The translations under genes and the position numbers were made by a program. Positions 49,649-57,851 of a stretch of 64,000 bases of DNA are shown in pieces. The notes under the pieces were generated by a model. That model did not search any database and was not told the DNA's origin. It saw only the letters and a list, made by a program, of their open reading frames with translations. The stretch's first letter is position 1; every line of letters starts with the position of its first letter. The DNA is taken from positions 1 through 64,000 of the forward strand of contig JABSRU010000022.1 of the NCBI GenBank assembly GCA_013214965.1, written 5' to 3'. Source of the stretch: Gammaproteobacteria bacterium. Lineage in GTDB: Bacteria; Pseudomonadota; Gammaproteobacteria; Enterobacterales; Psychrobiaceae.

Positions 49649-50680
49649 ATGACGCGTGCCAGACATAGTCAGATAGATTTGGGAGCAACGACTTTTTACC
49701 ATGTCATTAATCGTTGTGTTCGTCGAAGTTTTTTATGTGGTGAAGATTGTTACAGCCGCAAAAACTATGATCACCGCCGACAATGGTTAACCGATCGGAT
49801 CAAACTACTATCCCAAGTGTTTTCCATTGATATTGCTGCTTATGCGATCATGAGCAATCATTACCATTTAGTGCTACATGTTGATCAGTATCGTGCAAAA
49901 AATTGGTCACTGGATGAAGTGATAGCGCGCTGGACGGTGTTATTTAATGGTCATCAATTAGTGGATGATTACGTTCGAAATAAAGTAGAACAAGAAAATA
50001 TTGATCCTGGAATCGATGGGGTAGAAAATATTCAATGTGATTCACATACAGTGGCAGCGATAGCGTTGATTGAAGAGTGGCGCTCACGTTTGTATGACAT
50101 ATCATGGTTTATGAAGTGCTTAAATGAGTTTATCGCCCGAGCAGCAAATAAAGAAGATAATTGCACTGGAAAATTTTGGGAGGGACGTTTCAAGTCTCAA
50201 GCGCTACTCGACAATCAAGCTTTACTGAGTTGTATGGCTTATGTTGATTTAAACCCTGTAAGGGCAGGTGTTAGCCACTCATTAAGAAGTAGTGATTTTA
50301 CTTCAATTCAAGAGCGAATAAAACAGCATAACGCATACCAACAACAGCTTGATAAACCCATTGCTGATATTTCCGTGCCCCAACAACCGCCATTATTATT
50401 ACCCTTTACAGGCGTAGATAATACCAATGCTATACCGTTTAGCTTGTCAGATTACTTGGCTTTAACGGATTGGAGTGGGCGGCATATTGATTCAAATAAA
50501 ACAGGTTATATCGATGCTAATGAACCGAAGATACTGGAAGAGTTAGGAATAAACCAAGAAACCTGGTTGGAAGCTATTATACATTTCAGGCGCCAATATG
50601 GTAGCTTTGCTGGTAGTGAAAAGATCTTACGAAGTCATGCTCATTCACATGGGGCAAGTTGGCACAAAAGTACGCACTGA
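49649..50680 (+). mobile_element. REP-associated tyrosine transposase (RAYT, IS200-like Y1 family)
   Basis: About 343 residues. 'YHVINR' near the N-terminus and the HUH metal motif HYH in SNHYHLVL (residues 71-73) mark a Y1/IS200-type single-strand nuclease. 'YVDLNPVRAG' is typical of the RAYT branch, which is domesticated and linked to REP repeats rather than moving itself. The start is the ATG with AGGTGA upstream; a TTG eight codons earlier is also open. It is flanked by inverted copies of a GGACAGGCAT-containing repeat, as expected for RAYT/REP modules. Confidence 0.88.
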
Positions 50681-50826
50681 CAAAATTTAAACTTTAACGG
50701 ATATTATTATCGCTATTCTATAGCGGTTAATTAACTGACGAAATTTTTTAGAATTTTTTTAATAAATGATTTATTAATTTAAAATTAGCCGAAAATAATT
50801 TATATTTTAGTAAAAAGTTATGTCAG

Positions 50827-50882
50827 GACTAGAGATATAGGTTGATATTACAGAGATATATTTATGCCTGTCCAAATAACTT
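50827..50882 (+). repeat. first downstream copy of the transposase-linked repeat
   Basis: A 56-base unit beginning GACTAGAGATATAGG and ending CCTGTCCAAATAACTT. About 51 of 56 bases match the copy 107 bases further on. The core TTTATGCCTGTCC is the reverse complement of the sequence left of the transposase gene. Confidence 0.9.
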
Positions 50883-50933
50883 GTATATTGATATTTGCAA
50901 TGATATTTGGGATAGGCAATAAAGATTGTTAAA

Positions 50934-50989
50934 GACTAGAGGTATCTGTTGATATTACAGAAATATATTTATGCCTGTCCAAATAACTT
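50934..50989 (+). repeat. second downstream copy of the transposase-linked repeat
   Basis: The second 56-base copy, same orientation as the first, beginning GACTAGAGGTATCTG and ending CCTGTCCAAATAACTT. The 51-base interval between the copies contains a weaker relative (GGGATAGGCAATAAAG). Confidence 0.9.
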
Positions 50990-51075
50990 AAATTCAATAG
51001 CACTTCAGATAAAGAGGAGAAACTGTCAGGTGAGAAGTTCGACAGGCTGTAAAAATCGTAACTCAGAGGCATAAA

Positions 51076-51105
51076 AAAATCCGATGATTGCAATCATCGG
51101 ATTTT
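51076..51105. terminator. perfect palindromic hairpin, likely bidirectional terminator
   Basis: AAAATCCGATGATTG followed directly by its exact reverse complement CAATCATCGGATTTT, with A and T runs on the outside. It forms a 13-base-pair stem with a tight four-base loop. It ends the transposase/repeat region before the saccharopine dehydrogenase. Confidence 0.85.
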
Positions 51106-51622
51106 GATCTCATTTACTAAAAATGCAAGCAATTTAGTCTTAACTGATCTGCATTACACACTAGTTCTTGTTTATTTTAAATTAATGTAAACATTATCGG
51201 CAAGCTAAGTGGCATAATTATCAAATTATGTTAGTGTTTTTTACCTAAATGATACATATAAGTAACAAAACGATCACGGGATCCGAAGGGAAATCACTCA
51301 ATATTCTCGGTGATATTTCATGCCTTAAAGGCGTCGAACACACCAATTTATCGATAATACTATCCACTAAACAACGATTTTAATGGTCAATTAAATAAAA
51401 TTTTTTTAGTATTGATAAGATGGAAATAGGTAATATTTAACCTTGAATTGTCATTTTGTTATGTTGAATACTCAATTTGGTTCATTTAGCCAGTCATAAT
51501 GTGAATTGTGACACTTTAGTTTTTCATTAGCATTATGAATAATGAATACCATTGAAAATGCTTCACCATTTGACCAGCACTTATTTGATTTAGACCAGCT
51601 TACTATGAGGGAGCACATAAAC
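51106..51622. other. gap before the saccharopine dehydrogenase gene
   Basis: About 500 bases, AT-rich, without a convincing gene. It contains imperfect hairpins (for example GAAATCAC with GTGATATTTC at about 51291-51320, and GCCTT/AGGC at about 51322-51333) that could belong to a leader, but I do not recognise a riboswitch. Confidence 0.4.
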
Positions 51623-52708
51623 ATGCAACAACCACACCTTTGGTTACGCGCCGAAACGAAACCATTTGAACAACGAATTGCACTAACGCCGGCCGTGGCA
51701 AAAAAACTGTTGGCCGCTGGCTTTAGAGTCACGGTTGAACAATCAACCCTAAGCGCGATTGGCAGCGATGAATATCGTGAAATAGGTTGCACTATTGCCC
51801 CAGCGCATAGCTGGCGTGAATCTCCTCGCGACACCATTATTTTAGGGCTGAAAGAGTTAGAACAAGCGAGCTGGCCATTGATTCATCGTCATATCCACTT
51901 TGCTCATGTTTTTAAGGATCAGCAAGGTTGGCAGCAATTCCTTGAGCGCTTAATGATCGGTGGCGGTCAGTTGTTCGACTTAGAATATTTGGTTGATGAC
52001 AATCATCGCAGAGTTGCGGCGTTTGGCTATTGGGCTGGCTTTGCTGGCGCTGCGGTGGCCCTCAAAGCTTTTTCTGGGCGTTGCAATGGGCATAACCCGG
52101 TGTTAACCCAATTGCGTTCATTTCCCAATAAGCATCTGTTAGTCGATGATATTAAACAACGACTCGGTGAGCATGCTAAAACAATGAGCATGTTAGTGAT
52201 TGGGGCAAAAGGGCGCAGTGGTCGTGGGGCGGTCGAAATGGCCGAATTGGCTGGGATTGATGTGACCCAATGGGATATTAATGAAACGAAAATTGGTGGT
52301 CCATTTCCACAGCTGCTCAACTTTGATGTGATTATTAATTGTGTGTTTGTTCAGGCGCCTTTGCCACCTTTTTTAACCCACGAGATGTTGCAACAGCAAG
52401 ACCGCCAATTATCAATTATTTGCGATGTTAGCTGTGATCCATACAGCGACTTCAACCCGTTGCCAATCTATAACCAGTGCACCAATTTTTCTCAACCAAC
52501 GTTACGCTTAATCGAAGGAGACAATCCCTTAGATTTAATTGCTATCGATCATTTGCCTTCCTTACTGCCCGTAGAAAGTAGCGAAGATTTTGCACAGCAA
52601 TTATTACCTTCTCTATTACAGTTAGGTGACATTAAGCAAGGGGTGTGGCGACGCGCCAATGATGTTTTTGAGCAAAAAATCAGTTCAATAACAGCGCTAA
52701 AAAGGTAA
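51623..52708 (+). CDS. saccharopine dehydrogenase (L-lysine-forming type)
   Basis: About 361 residues resembling the yeast Lys1-type NAD-dependent enzyme, which interconverts saccharopine with lysine and 2-oxoglutarate. The N-terminal 'LWLRAETKPFEQRIALTP' (core RAETKPFEQRIALTP) and the middle 'VIGAKGRSGRGAVEMA' Rossmann motif match the alanine-dehydrogenase-like fold of this family. The start at 51623 follows GGGAG by about ten bases; earlier in-frame ATGs exist at 51542 and 51605. In related bacteria a second saccharopine-dehydrogenase gene usually follows; here only decayed genes follow. Confidence 0.85.
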   Translation: MQQPHLWLRAETKPFEQRIALTPAVAKKLLAAGFRVTVEQSTLSAIGSDEYREIGCTIAPAHSWRESPRDTIILGLKELEQASWPLIHRHIHFAHVFKDQQGWQQFLERLMIGGGQLFDLEYLVDDNHRRVAAFGYWAGFAGAAVALKAFSGRCNGHNPVLTQLRSFPNKHLLVDDIKQRLGEHAKTMSMLVIGAKGRSGRGAVEMAELAGIDVTQWDINETKIGGPFPQLLNFDVIINCVFVQAPLPPFLTHEMLQQQDRQLSIICDVSCDPYSDFNPLPIYNQCTNFSQPTLRLIEGDNPLDLIAIDHLPSLLPVESSEDFAQQLLPSLLQLGDIKQGVWRRANDVFEQKISSITALKR

Positions 52709-52712
52709 ACAT

Positions 52713-53284
52713 AATGGATCTTTACGGGATATTGTCGATTGCTTCACTCGCGCGTTCGTTGGTTCATTAATTCTGGCGGAGCTAAGGCGTTTTCGACCGT
52801 TATTGTTAAATATGTCTCAAGCCCTGCTTGTGGGCAACTTGCGGCATGGTGTGCTGGGCTTACTTTTTTTACGGACTCAGGCTGTGCATTAATTGTCGCA
52901 TCACCGGTGAGCATTCTGGTATTTTCCTTTCTTATCTCTTTTCGTCAATGGCCTGTGCCTATATGATGAAGCGACACTAGAAAACCAGCTATAACGATTC
53001 GTTAAAACATTTTGTTAGTGACATGGAAAAGCTTATGTTTATCTGCTTTATCTTAGTATTAGCTTGGTCGTTAAGTTCAATCTGTAAAGAGTTACAAACC
53101 AGCACATACCTCGCTAGATTAATTGGCGGTCTGTTTGGCGATCACACTTCGCCTATTTCCAATACCACGGCATTAGCATTGATGGGCTCAGGCTGTCATT
53201 GATCATGTCCAACTCAGTTGACTTATGCATTAATCACGGATTCGATGGCGATTATTGGTTATATGCTGCAGCAGGGTAAGCGAT
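52713..53284 (+). pseudogene. decayed NhaC-family sodium/proton antiporter gene
   Basis: Fragments in NhaC order but in broken frames. 52737-52966 encodes 'SGGAKAFSTVIVKYVSS', 'QLAAWCAGLTFFTDSGCALIV' (core AAWCAGLTFFTDSG) and 'FLISFRQWP', matching the family's GGA-AF, FFDDYANALIVG and ISREKLAYI segments. 53023-53199 encodes 'ILVLAWSLSSICKELQTSTYL' (core) and 'GDHTSPISNTTALALMGSGC', the conserved GDHCSPISDTT region. A TGA follows at 53200-53202, after which 'DSMAIIGYMLQQG' continues in a shifted frame. Large internal segments between the pieces are missing. It cannot make a functional transporter. Confidence 0.82.
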
Positions 53285-53685
53285 CCCCCGAGAAGTTTTT
53301 GCACTATCGGAATACGATGCCGTTAAATTTAAAAAACCATTGTCGGTTAACGGTAAACCAACGTTCGCTTCAATTTTAAAATCTTCACCATCACCTTCAA
53401 AAAATTGACCTGCTTGAATATTTACCGAGCCGCGGCACCATCGCGCAAGACCTCAAGTCGCTTAATCGCAGCCATTGGAATTTTACCTAAGTCTACGGCT
53501 TGAGCACCACTAACGCAGAGCGATGGCGTCTCTTCCCATTAATCAGATTGCTATAAGCCACGTAATGTCGGAGGTCGCACAAAACTTTGTTTTTTAGACT
53601 TCTACAGAAAAATGTCAACCGGAACCGCACTGTCAATTGCCGTGCGGCCAAGCGCTATTAGTGTTGCCACTGTTAGTGTGTGCAT
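53281..53685 (-). pseudogene. decayed TonB-dependent receptor gene (plug domain)
   Basis: Read on the minus strand, plug-domain pieces follow in the right order but in different frames with stops between them: 'RTAIDSAVPVDIF', 'SFVRPPTLRGL', 'NGKRRHRSALV', 'GAQAVDLGKIP', 'IKRLEVLRDGAAA', then barrel start 'VNIQAGQFFEGDGEDFKIE' and 'LNLTASYSDSAKTSRG'. These match the plug of outer-membrane receptors that carry RPPTLRGL and NGKRRHRSALV. The GYSS/INI segment after DGAAA is missing and almost all of the barrel is gone. It abuts the NhaC relic tail to tail. Confidence 0.82.
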
Positions 53686-53894
53686 TTTTAATGTATTACG
53701 AAATAAAACTACTATTGATAAGCGTCCGATTATTAGTTACTCACATTGCTACCGTAGATTAAACTTAGTTCAGTTCATAGTATTAGCAATAGCGATGTAA
53801 ATTAATAGTGTCATACAAAGGGAAGTGACAACTAAAGAGTAATAACTTGGTAACGTTAATTAACAAAGTATACAATTTTTGCTGTCAGTTTATC

Positions 53895-53952
53895 ATATCA
53901 ATTCCGTTAAATTAGAGGTTAAGAATGAGCCGTTAATTATCGGAATTGGTAT
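53895..53952. repeat. intergenic inverted repeat
   Basis: ATATCAATTCCG at 53895-53906 and CGGAATTGGTAT at 53941-53952 form an almost perfect inverted repeat around a 34-base centre that itself has GTTAA/TTAA symmetry. It lies directly behind fabY, without a T-run. Related 'ACCAATTCCG' palindromes are common between genes of this bacterial group, from memory; it may be a dispersed element rather than a terminator. Confidence 0.5.
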
Positions 53953-53953
53953 C

Positions 53954-55849
53954 CTACGTCATATCAGCAAAGGGGTTATGCTTAGGTAGGGTTATCTCGT
54001 GTTTAAAGCCCGGTACTTTAATGGTGGAATGGTTAAGTACAATCTCACTTTCATCAATCATGTTTTCACCAAAGCGATAAATCAATTTGAATAAACCTTG
54101 GTCCGCTTGCTGCTGATATGTTTGTTGTGCTGCTTTTACCACGGTTAATTTTTGTTGGTATTGGGTCATCGCTGTGTCGCCGTGACGTTTGGCTAGCATC
54201 TTTAGAGTGAAGTTGGGTGACAATACCGTGGCGGTGGCGTTATTGCCGCCAAATCCTTTCGAGTTAATAAAAGCAACATCCATTGGCTGACAGTGCCAAT
54301 GATCCAGCGCGATGTTTAAGTGCGCGTTATGGACATCACTAGCCACTTCGTTAATCGTCGTAATGCCTGGCATGATATTGTGGGCAAAAACCCCTAATGC
54401 CCAGGCTAGCTGATCGCCACTAGCAGGGCCAATGGTATGACCTAAATAGGCTTTTGGTGCTATCACCGGCCAATTGTTAATCGCAAAGTTTTCCGCGACG
54501 CGATGGTAAATCAATGATTCAGTGACACGATTTTGAGGAGTGCTTGAGCCATGAGCTAAAATAAAACTGCGTTGACTGACACTTTCAGCCCCCACAATAG
54601 TTTTCGCTAAGGCAACTGATTTAGCCATGGTAATAAAGTTACCAGGGCCTGGTGCGGTAATTGATTTTTTTATCCCGTCGGCATTAACAAACACTTCAGC
54701 CACTGAGCCAAGAATATCAGCGCCCATTTCAATCGCTAGGGCATCGTCCATTAAGACAAAAAATTGTGCCGCTTCGCCAATGGTAAAACCACAATTGTGA
54801 CCAAATGGTCTACTGGTACGACGATGATCGGCGGTGTCGGAGCCATCCAAACGTTTTAAACCTTCTTCGTTGGCTAGGGCACTCATGTTACCAAAACCTT
54901 CGATAACTTCAGGTGTAATCAATGCATCGCTGTTACCGACAATGGCCAAGCGAATCTTTCCCGCTTGCATGTCTGAAATGGCGGTGCGTAAATTATATAA
55001 AAAGGTTGCACAAGCGCCGGTAGCGGTGTGGGTGATCCCGACGCTGCCAGTGACATAACCATTAATAAAATCCGTTGGCATTGAGTTAAGACCTAGGGCT
55101 AAATTTTTGGTGCTAACACGTTCACCATTAAGGCGGTTTTTCAGTAAGCCACCGAAACCTTCTTGCTGCATTTGACCAACCATAGAGCCGGAGTACGTGC
55201 CGACCATGTCTGGACTAATTTTATCGAGAATGGTGTCCCATTCTAATCCCATTGAGCGAATAGCGTCGGTGGCACCAAAGATAGTCGCTTGTAAGCCACG
55301 GGCTTGATAACGGCTGTTATACATCGCTTCTGGTTTAAATCCGGTAGGGAATTGACCTGCCGCTTTAATGGGATTATCACGATATGAGTCATGTTTAATG
55401 ATAATGCTATCGTTAATCTCAACTTTGACCCGACCAGCGTCAAGCTCGGTCACTGTCCATGTGTTGGGTAGTGGTTGTGGTAAATCTCGGGCGCGGGTAG
55501 TAAAACAAATGCCTTGTTCGCTCGGCATAATCGTCATTTTTTTATGACAATGGGTGGCATCTGGATCAAAATGGTTGTCTTCAATTTTTCGAATTAAAGT
55601 ACCGTCTAAAATTTGTTGGCCAAATTTCGCCTCGACTTGATCGGTGGCGATTATTTCACCTAATTGATCTTTGAATTGACCGTCACTAAAGGTGATTAAG
55701 TTCATTAAGCTGGCGAGACCAACCAAGGTATCTTGGCGTGCTTGCGCGGTCAGTTTGTCGATGATAATACGGCGAAAGCCTTGATGAAAAGAAGTACGAC
55801 CTGAAGCATTAATGCCGCCCATGCCCACAATTAGCGGTAAAGAAATCAT
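53954..55849 (-). CDS. fabY: FabY-type beta-ketoacyl-ACP synthase
   Basis: About 631 residues, far longer than FabB/FabF (about 410) and matching the FabY family, whose Pseudomonas member condenses acetyl-CoA with malonyl-ACP to start fatty acid synthesis. 'PLIVGMGGINASGRTSFHQGF' (core GMGGINASGRTSFH) is the family N-terminus. Catalytic residues are Cys in TGACAT (about 280), His in AHGSST and His in YLGHTIGPASG; NSKGFGGNNA follows. I use the ATG at 55849 because it gives the usual family N-terminus; an ATG four codons upstream also exists. Divergent from the AraC regulator. Confidence 0.9.
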   Translation of the reverse strand: MISLPLIVGMGGINASGRTSFHQGFRRIIIDKLTAQARQDTLVGLASLMNLITFSDGQFKDQLGEIIATDQVEAKFGQQILDGTLIRKIEDNHFDPDATHCHKKMTIMPSEQGICFTTRARDLPQPLPNTWTVTELDAGRVKVEINDSIIIKHDSYRDNPIKAAGQFPTGFKPEAMYNSRYQARGLQATIFGATDAIRSMGLEWDTILDKISPDMVGTYSGSMVGQMQQEGFGGLLKNRLNGERVSTKNLALGLNSMPTDFINGYVTGSVGITHTATGACATFLYNLRTAISDMQAGKIRLAIVGNSDALITPEVIEGFGNMSALANEEGLKRLDGSDTADHRRTSRPFGHNCGFTIGEAAQFFVLMDDALAIEMGADILGSVAEVFVNADGIKKSITAPGPGNFITMAKSVALAKTIVGAESVSQRSFILAHGSSTPQNRVTESLIYHRVAENFAINNWPVIAPKAYLGHTIGPASGDQLAWALGVFAHNIMPGITTINEVASDVHNAHLNIALDHWHCQPMDVAFINSKGFGGNNATATVLSPNFTLKMLAKRHGDTAMTQYQQKLTVVKAAQQTYQQQADQGLFKLIYRFGENMIDESEIVLNHSTIKVPGFKHEITLPKHNPFADMT

Positions 55850-55969
55850 GAAAAATCTCATTGAAGAAGAAGTAACTTCAGAATATCGCTTTATGACGCC
55901 ATTTAATTGGTCAAAGTAGCCATTTGTTGTGCTATTCTAGCCATTATTGTCATTTGGTGAGTTTAAATC

Positions 55970-56974
55970 ATGGATCAACAGCCATTAGCGTCGTTTAATG
56001 TTGCTTTTTTAGTCTATCAACATGTGCTTGCCACCAGTTTAACTCTGCCGATTGAGATGTTAAAAGCGGGAGAAGCGTTTGCGTTACGTCAAGATCCTAA
56101 CGTTAGACCATTACATGTTGAGCTGGTGGCACAAACGAGTGACGCGATAAAGTCGCGTGCTGGCATTGCTATTCTACCCGATGTGACCGTTGAGCAAGCC
56201 ACGACGCCACAGGTGATTATTGCGCCGAGTTTATGGCGCAATCCTCGCCCCATTTTACGTAACAATGAGTCTGCAATTCAATGGTTGTTAGACTGCTTTT
56301 TGACCGGAAGTACTATTGTTGGAGTGGGTACTGGGGTCTGTTTTTTAGCAGAGTCAGGGTTACTTAACCAGCGTCCTGCTACAACGCACTGGCATTACTT
56401 TGAACAGTTTAAGCGCGACTATCCTCAGGTAGAATTAAAGCCTGAGTTTTTTATTACCCAGTCGAAGGGGATATATTGCGCAGCCAGTTTAAATGCTTTG
56501 GCTGATATTATTGTTCATATGATTGAACAAACCTATGGTATTTCGGCCGCGCAGCATGTCGAACGTAATTTCTCCCATGAAATTCGCAAGCCTTATGCCG
56601 AGCAACGTTATTTAGAAGGCACTGGCGATCAACACCCTGATGAACTGATCGCCCAAATTCAATTTTGGATGAAACACAATTTAAGCTCAAATGCGACGTT
56701 AACCGTGGTGGCTCAGCAATTTGGTTTGAGTCACCGCTCGTTAACCCGGCGTTTTAAAGCCGCAACTAATAGCAGTGCGACCCAATACTGGCAAAAATTG
56801 CGGCTGGAAGCCGTTAAGGAATTGTTGGGGTCGAGTAATCTCACGATTCAGGAAATTGCATTTGAAGTGGGTTATCAAGATCAAGGGCACATCACCAAGC
56901 TATTTCGTCGTAGCTTGGGGATGTCACCGAAAGATTATCGGGTGATGGTGCGTAAAAAATTATTTAGTCTTTAG
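55970..56974 (+). CDS. GlxA-like AraC-family transcription regulator
   Basis: A 334-residue DNA-binding protein. The N-terminal DJ-1/PfpI-like domain (about 8-190, with the nucleophile-elbow Cys in VGTGVCFLAESG) is followed by an AraC helix-turn-helix pair (about 235-330; 'LTVVAQQFGLSHRSLTRRFK' core and GYQDQGHITKLFRRSLGMSP-type region). GlxA-like regulators often control nitrogen-compound or amine use. It is divergent from fabY with a 120-base gap; a regulatory link to that gene is possible but not shown. Confidence 0.88.
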   Translation: MDQQPLASFNVAFLVYQHVLATSLTLPIEMLKAGEAFALRQDPNVRPLHVELVAQTSDAIKSRAGIAILPDVTVEQATTPQVIIAPSLWRNPRPILRNNESAIQWLLDCFLTGSTIVGVGTGVCFLAESGLLNQRPATTHWHYFEQFKRDYPQVELKPEFFITQSKGIYCAASLNALADIIVHMIEQTYGISAAQHVERNFSHEIRKPYAEQRYLEGTGDQHPDELIAQIQFWMKHNLSSNATLTVVAQQFGLSHRSLTRRFKAATNSSATQYWQKLRLEAVKELLGSSNLTIQEIAFEVGYQDQGHITKLFRRSLGMSPKDYRVMVRKKLFSL

Positions 56975-56982
56975 CTAAACAC

Positions 56983-57777
56983 TTAACCCGATGTCATGGC
57001 TAATATATCAACGACATTAATCGGTTCGTTGCGCAGTACAAAGTCACTTTCTTGGCTCATTCGTGCTAACACTGCCATACGGTCTGCTAGCTCGTTGCCT
57101 TCGATATTAGCGTGGGCTTTAACGTGGTTAATGGTTAAGTTTGTTTTTAATGTGCCATAAAGTGCGTAGCATTGCTTGATCAGTTCAAGATTTTTGATTT
57201 CTTCGTTCTTTCCTCGAACCCAGCCTTTCTTTTTCCAACCGCTGGCCCATTTGGTTATACAGTCGATCGAATATTTTGAGTCCGATAAAATTTGAACTTG
57301 CTTACCGGCGTCGATATATTTTTTCGCCAAAATAAATGCTTCAAGTAATCCGGTTAATTCGGCAGTATTATTGGTGCCTTGAGCTAAGTAGCGACCATAC
57401 CATAATTGTTTGATTTGTTGTTGCTCATAAATCGCAATACCGGTACCTGATTTTCCTGGGTTTGGTGAACAAGCCCCATCACAAAAAATGGCAATCTCAG
57501 CTGCAAATGGAGCAGTGTTAGGTTTACTACTACTTTTAGTGCTGTTGCTTTTAATGCTGGGAGTTCCTGCGCTCTTACTGCTTGGGTTTTTAGCTAACGA
57601 GCGATTCATTAGCGCTTTAGTGTAGGTTGATTTGAAGGCGGCCTGCGCTTCGTCAAGTGAGGGGAATCCCATGTATTGGGCATCGCTGCGACCGTCTATT
57701 TGTGCCTTGGCTTGAGACCAGTTATCAAACACGCCTGTCGCTAGACCTTTCCAAACAACGTAATGTTTTTTACTCAT
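56983..57777 (-). CDS. rnhA: ribonuclease HI with N-terminal hybrid-binding domain
   Basis: A 264-residue protein. The first 50 residues (YVVWKGLATGVFDNW... QYMGFPSLDEAQAAF) are the hybrid-binding/viroplasmin domain found in eukaryotic RNase H1 and some bacteria. A Ser/Lys-rich linker leads to an RNase H domain with DGACSPNPGKSG (Asp), NNTAELTGLLEA (Glu), LSDSKY (Asp) and NHVKAHANIEGNELAD (His and Asp), all DEDD catalytic residues present. It removes RNA from RNA/DNA hybrids. It converges on the AraC gene. Confidence 0.93.
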   Translation of the reverse strand: MSKKHYVVWKGLATGVFDNWSQAKAQIDGRSDAQYMGFPSLDEAQAAFKSTYTKALMNRSLAKNPSSKSAGTPSIKSNSTKSSSKPNTAPFAAEIAIFCDGACSPNPGKSGTGIAIYEQQQIKQLWYGRYLAQGTNNTAELTGLLEAFILAKKYIDAGKQVQILSDSKYSIDCITKWASGWKKKGWVRGKNEEIKNLELIKQCYALYGTLKTNLTINHVKAHANIEGNELADRMAVLARMSQESDFVLRNEPINVVDILAMTSG

Positions 57778-57851
57778 AGTGGGTTCAATTTCTTGCTAAC
57801 AATAATTAAGCCAGATGATAGGCTGCTTTATGATATTCGCCAAGTAAAACC

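Noticed and set aside
50827..50989. CRISPR-like direct repeats
   Set aside because: Only two long copies with an irregular interval and no cas genes; they match the transposase-linked repeat instead.
51106..51541. Lysine or other riboswitch before the saccharopine dehydrogenase
   Set aside because: The hairpins seen are short and imperfect and do not match a riboswitch core I can recognise.
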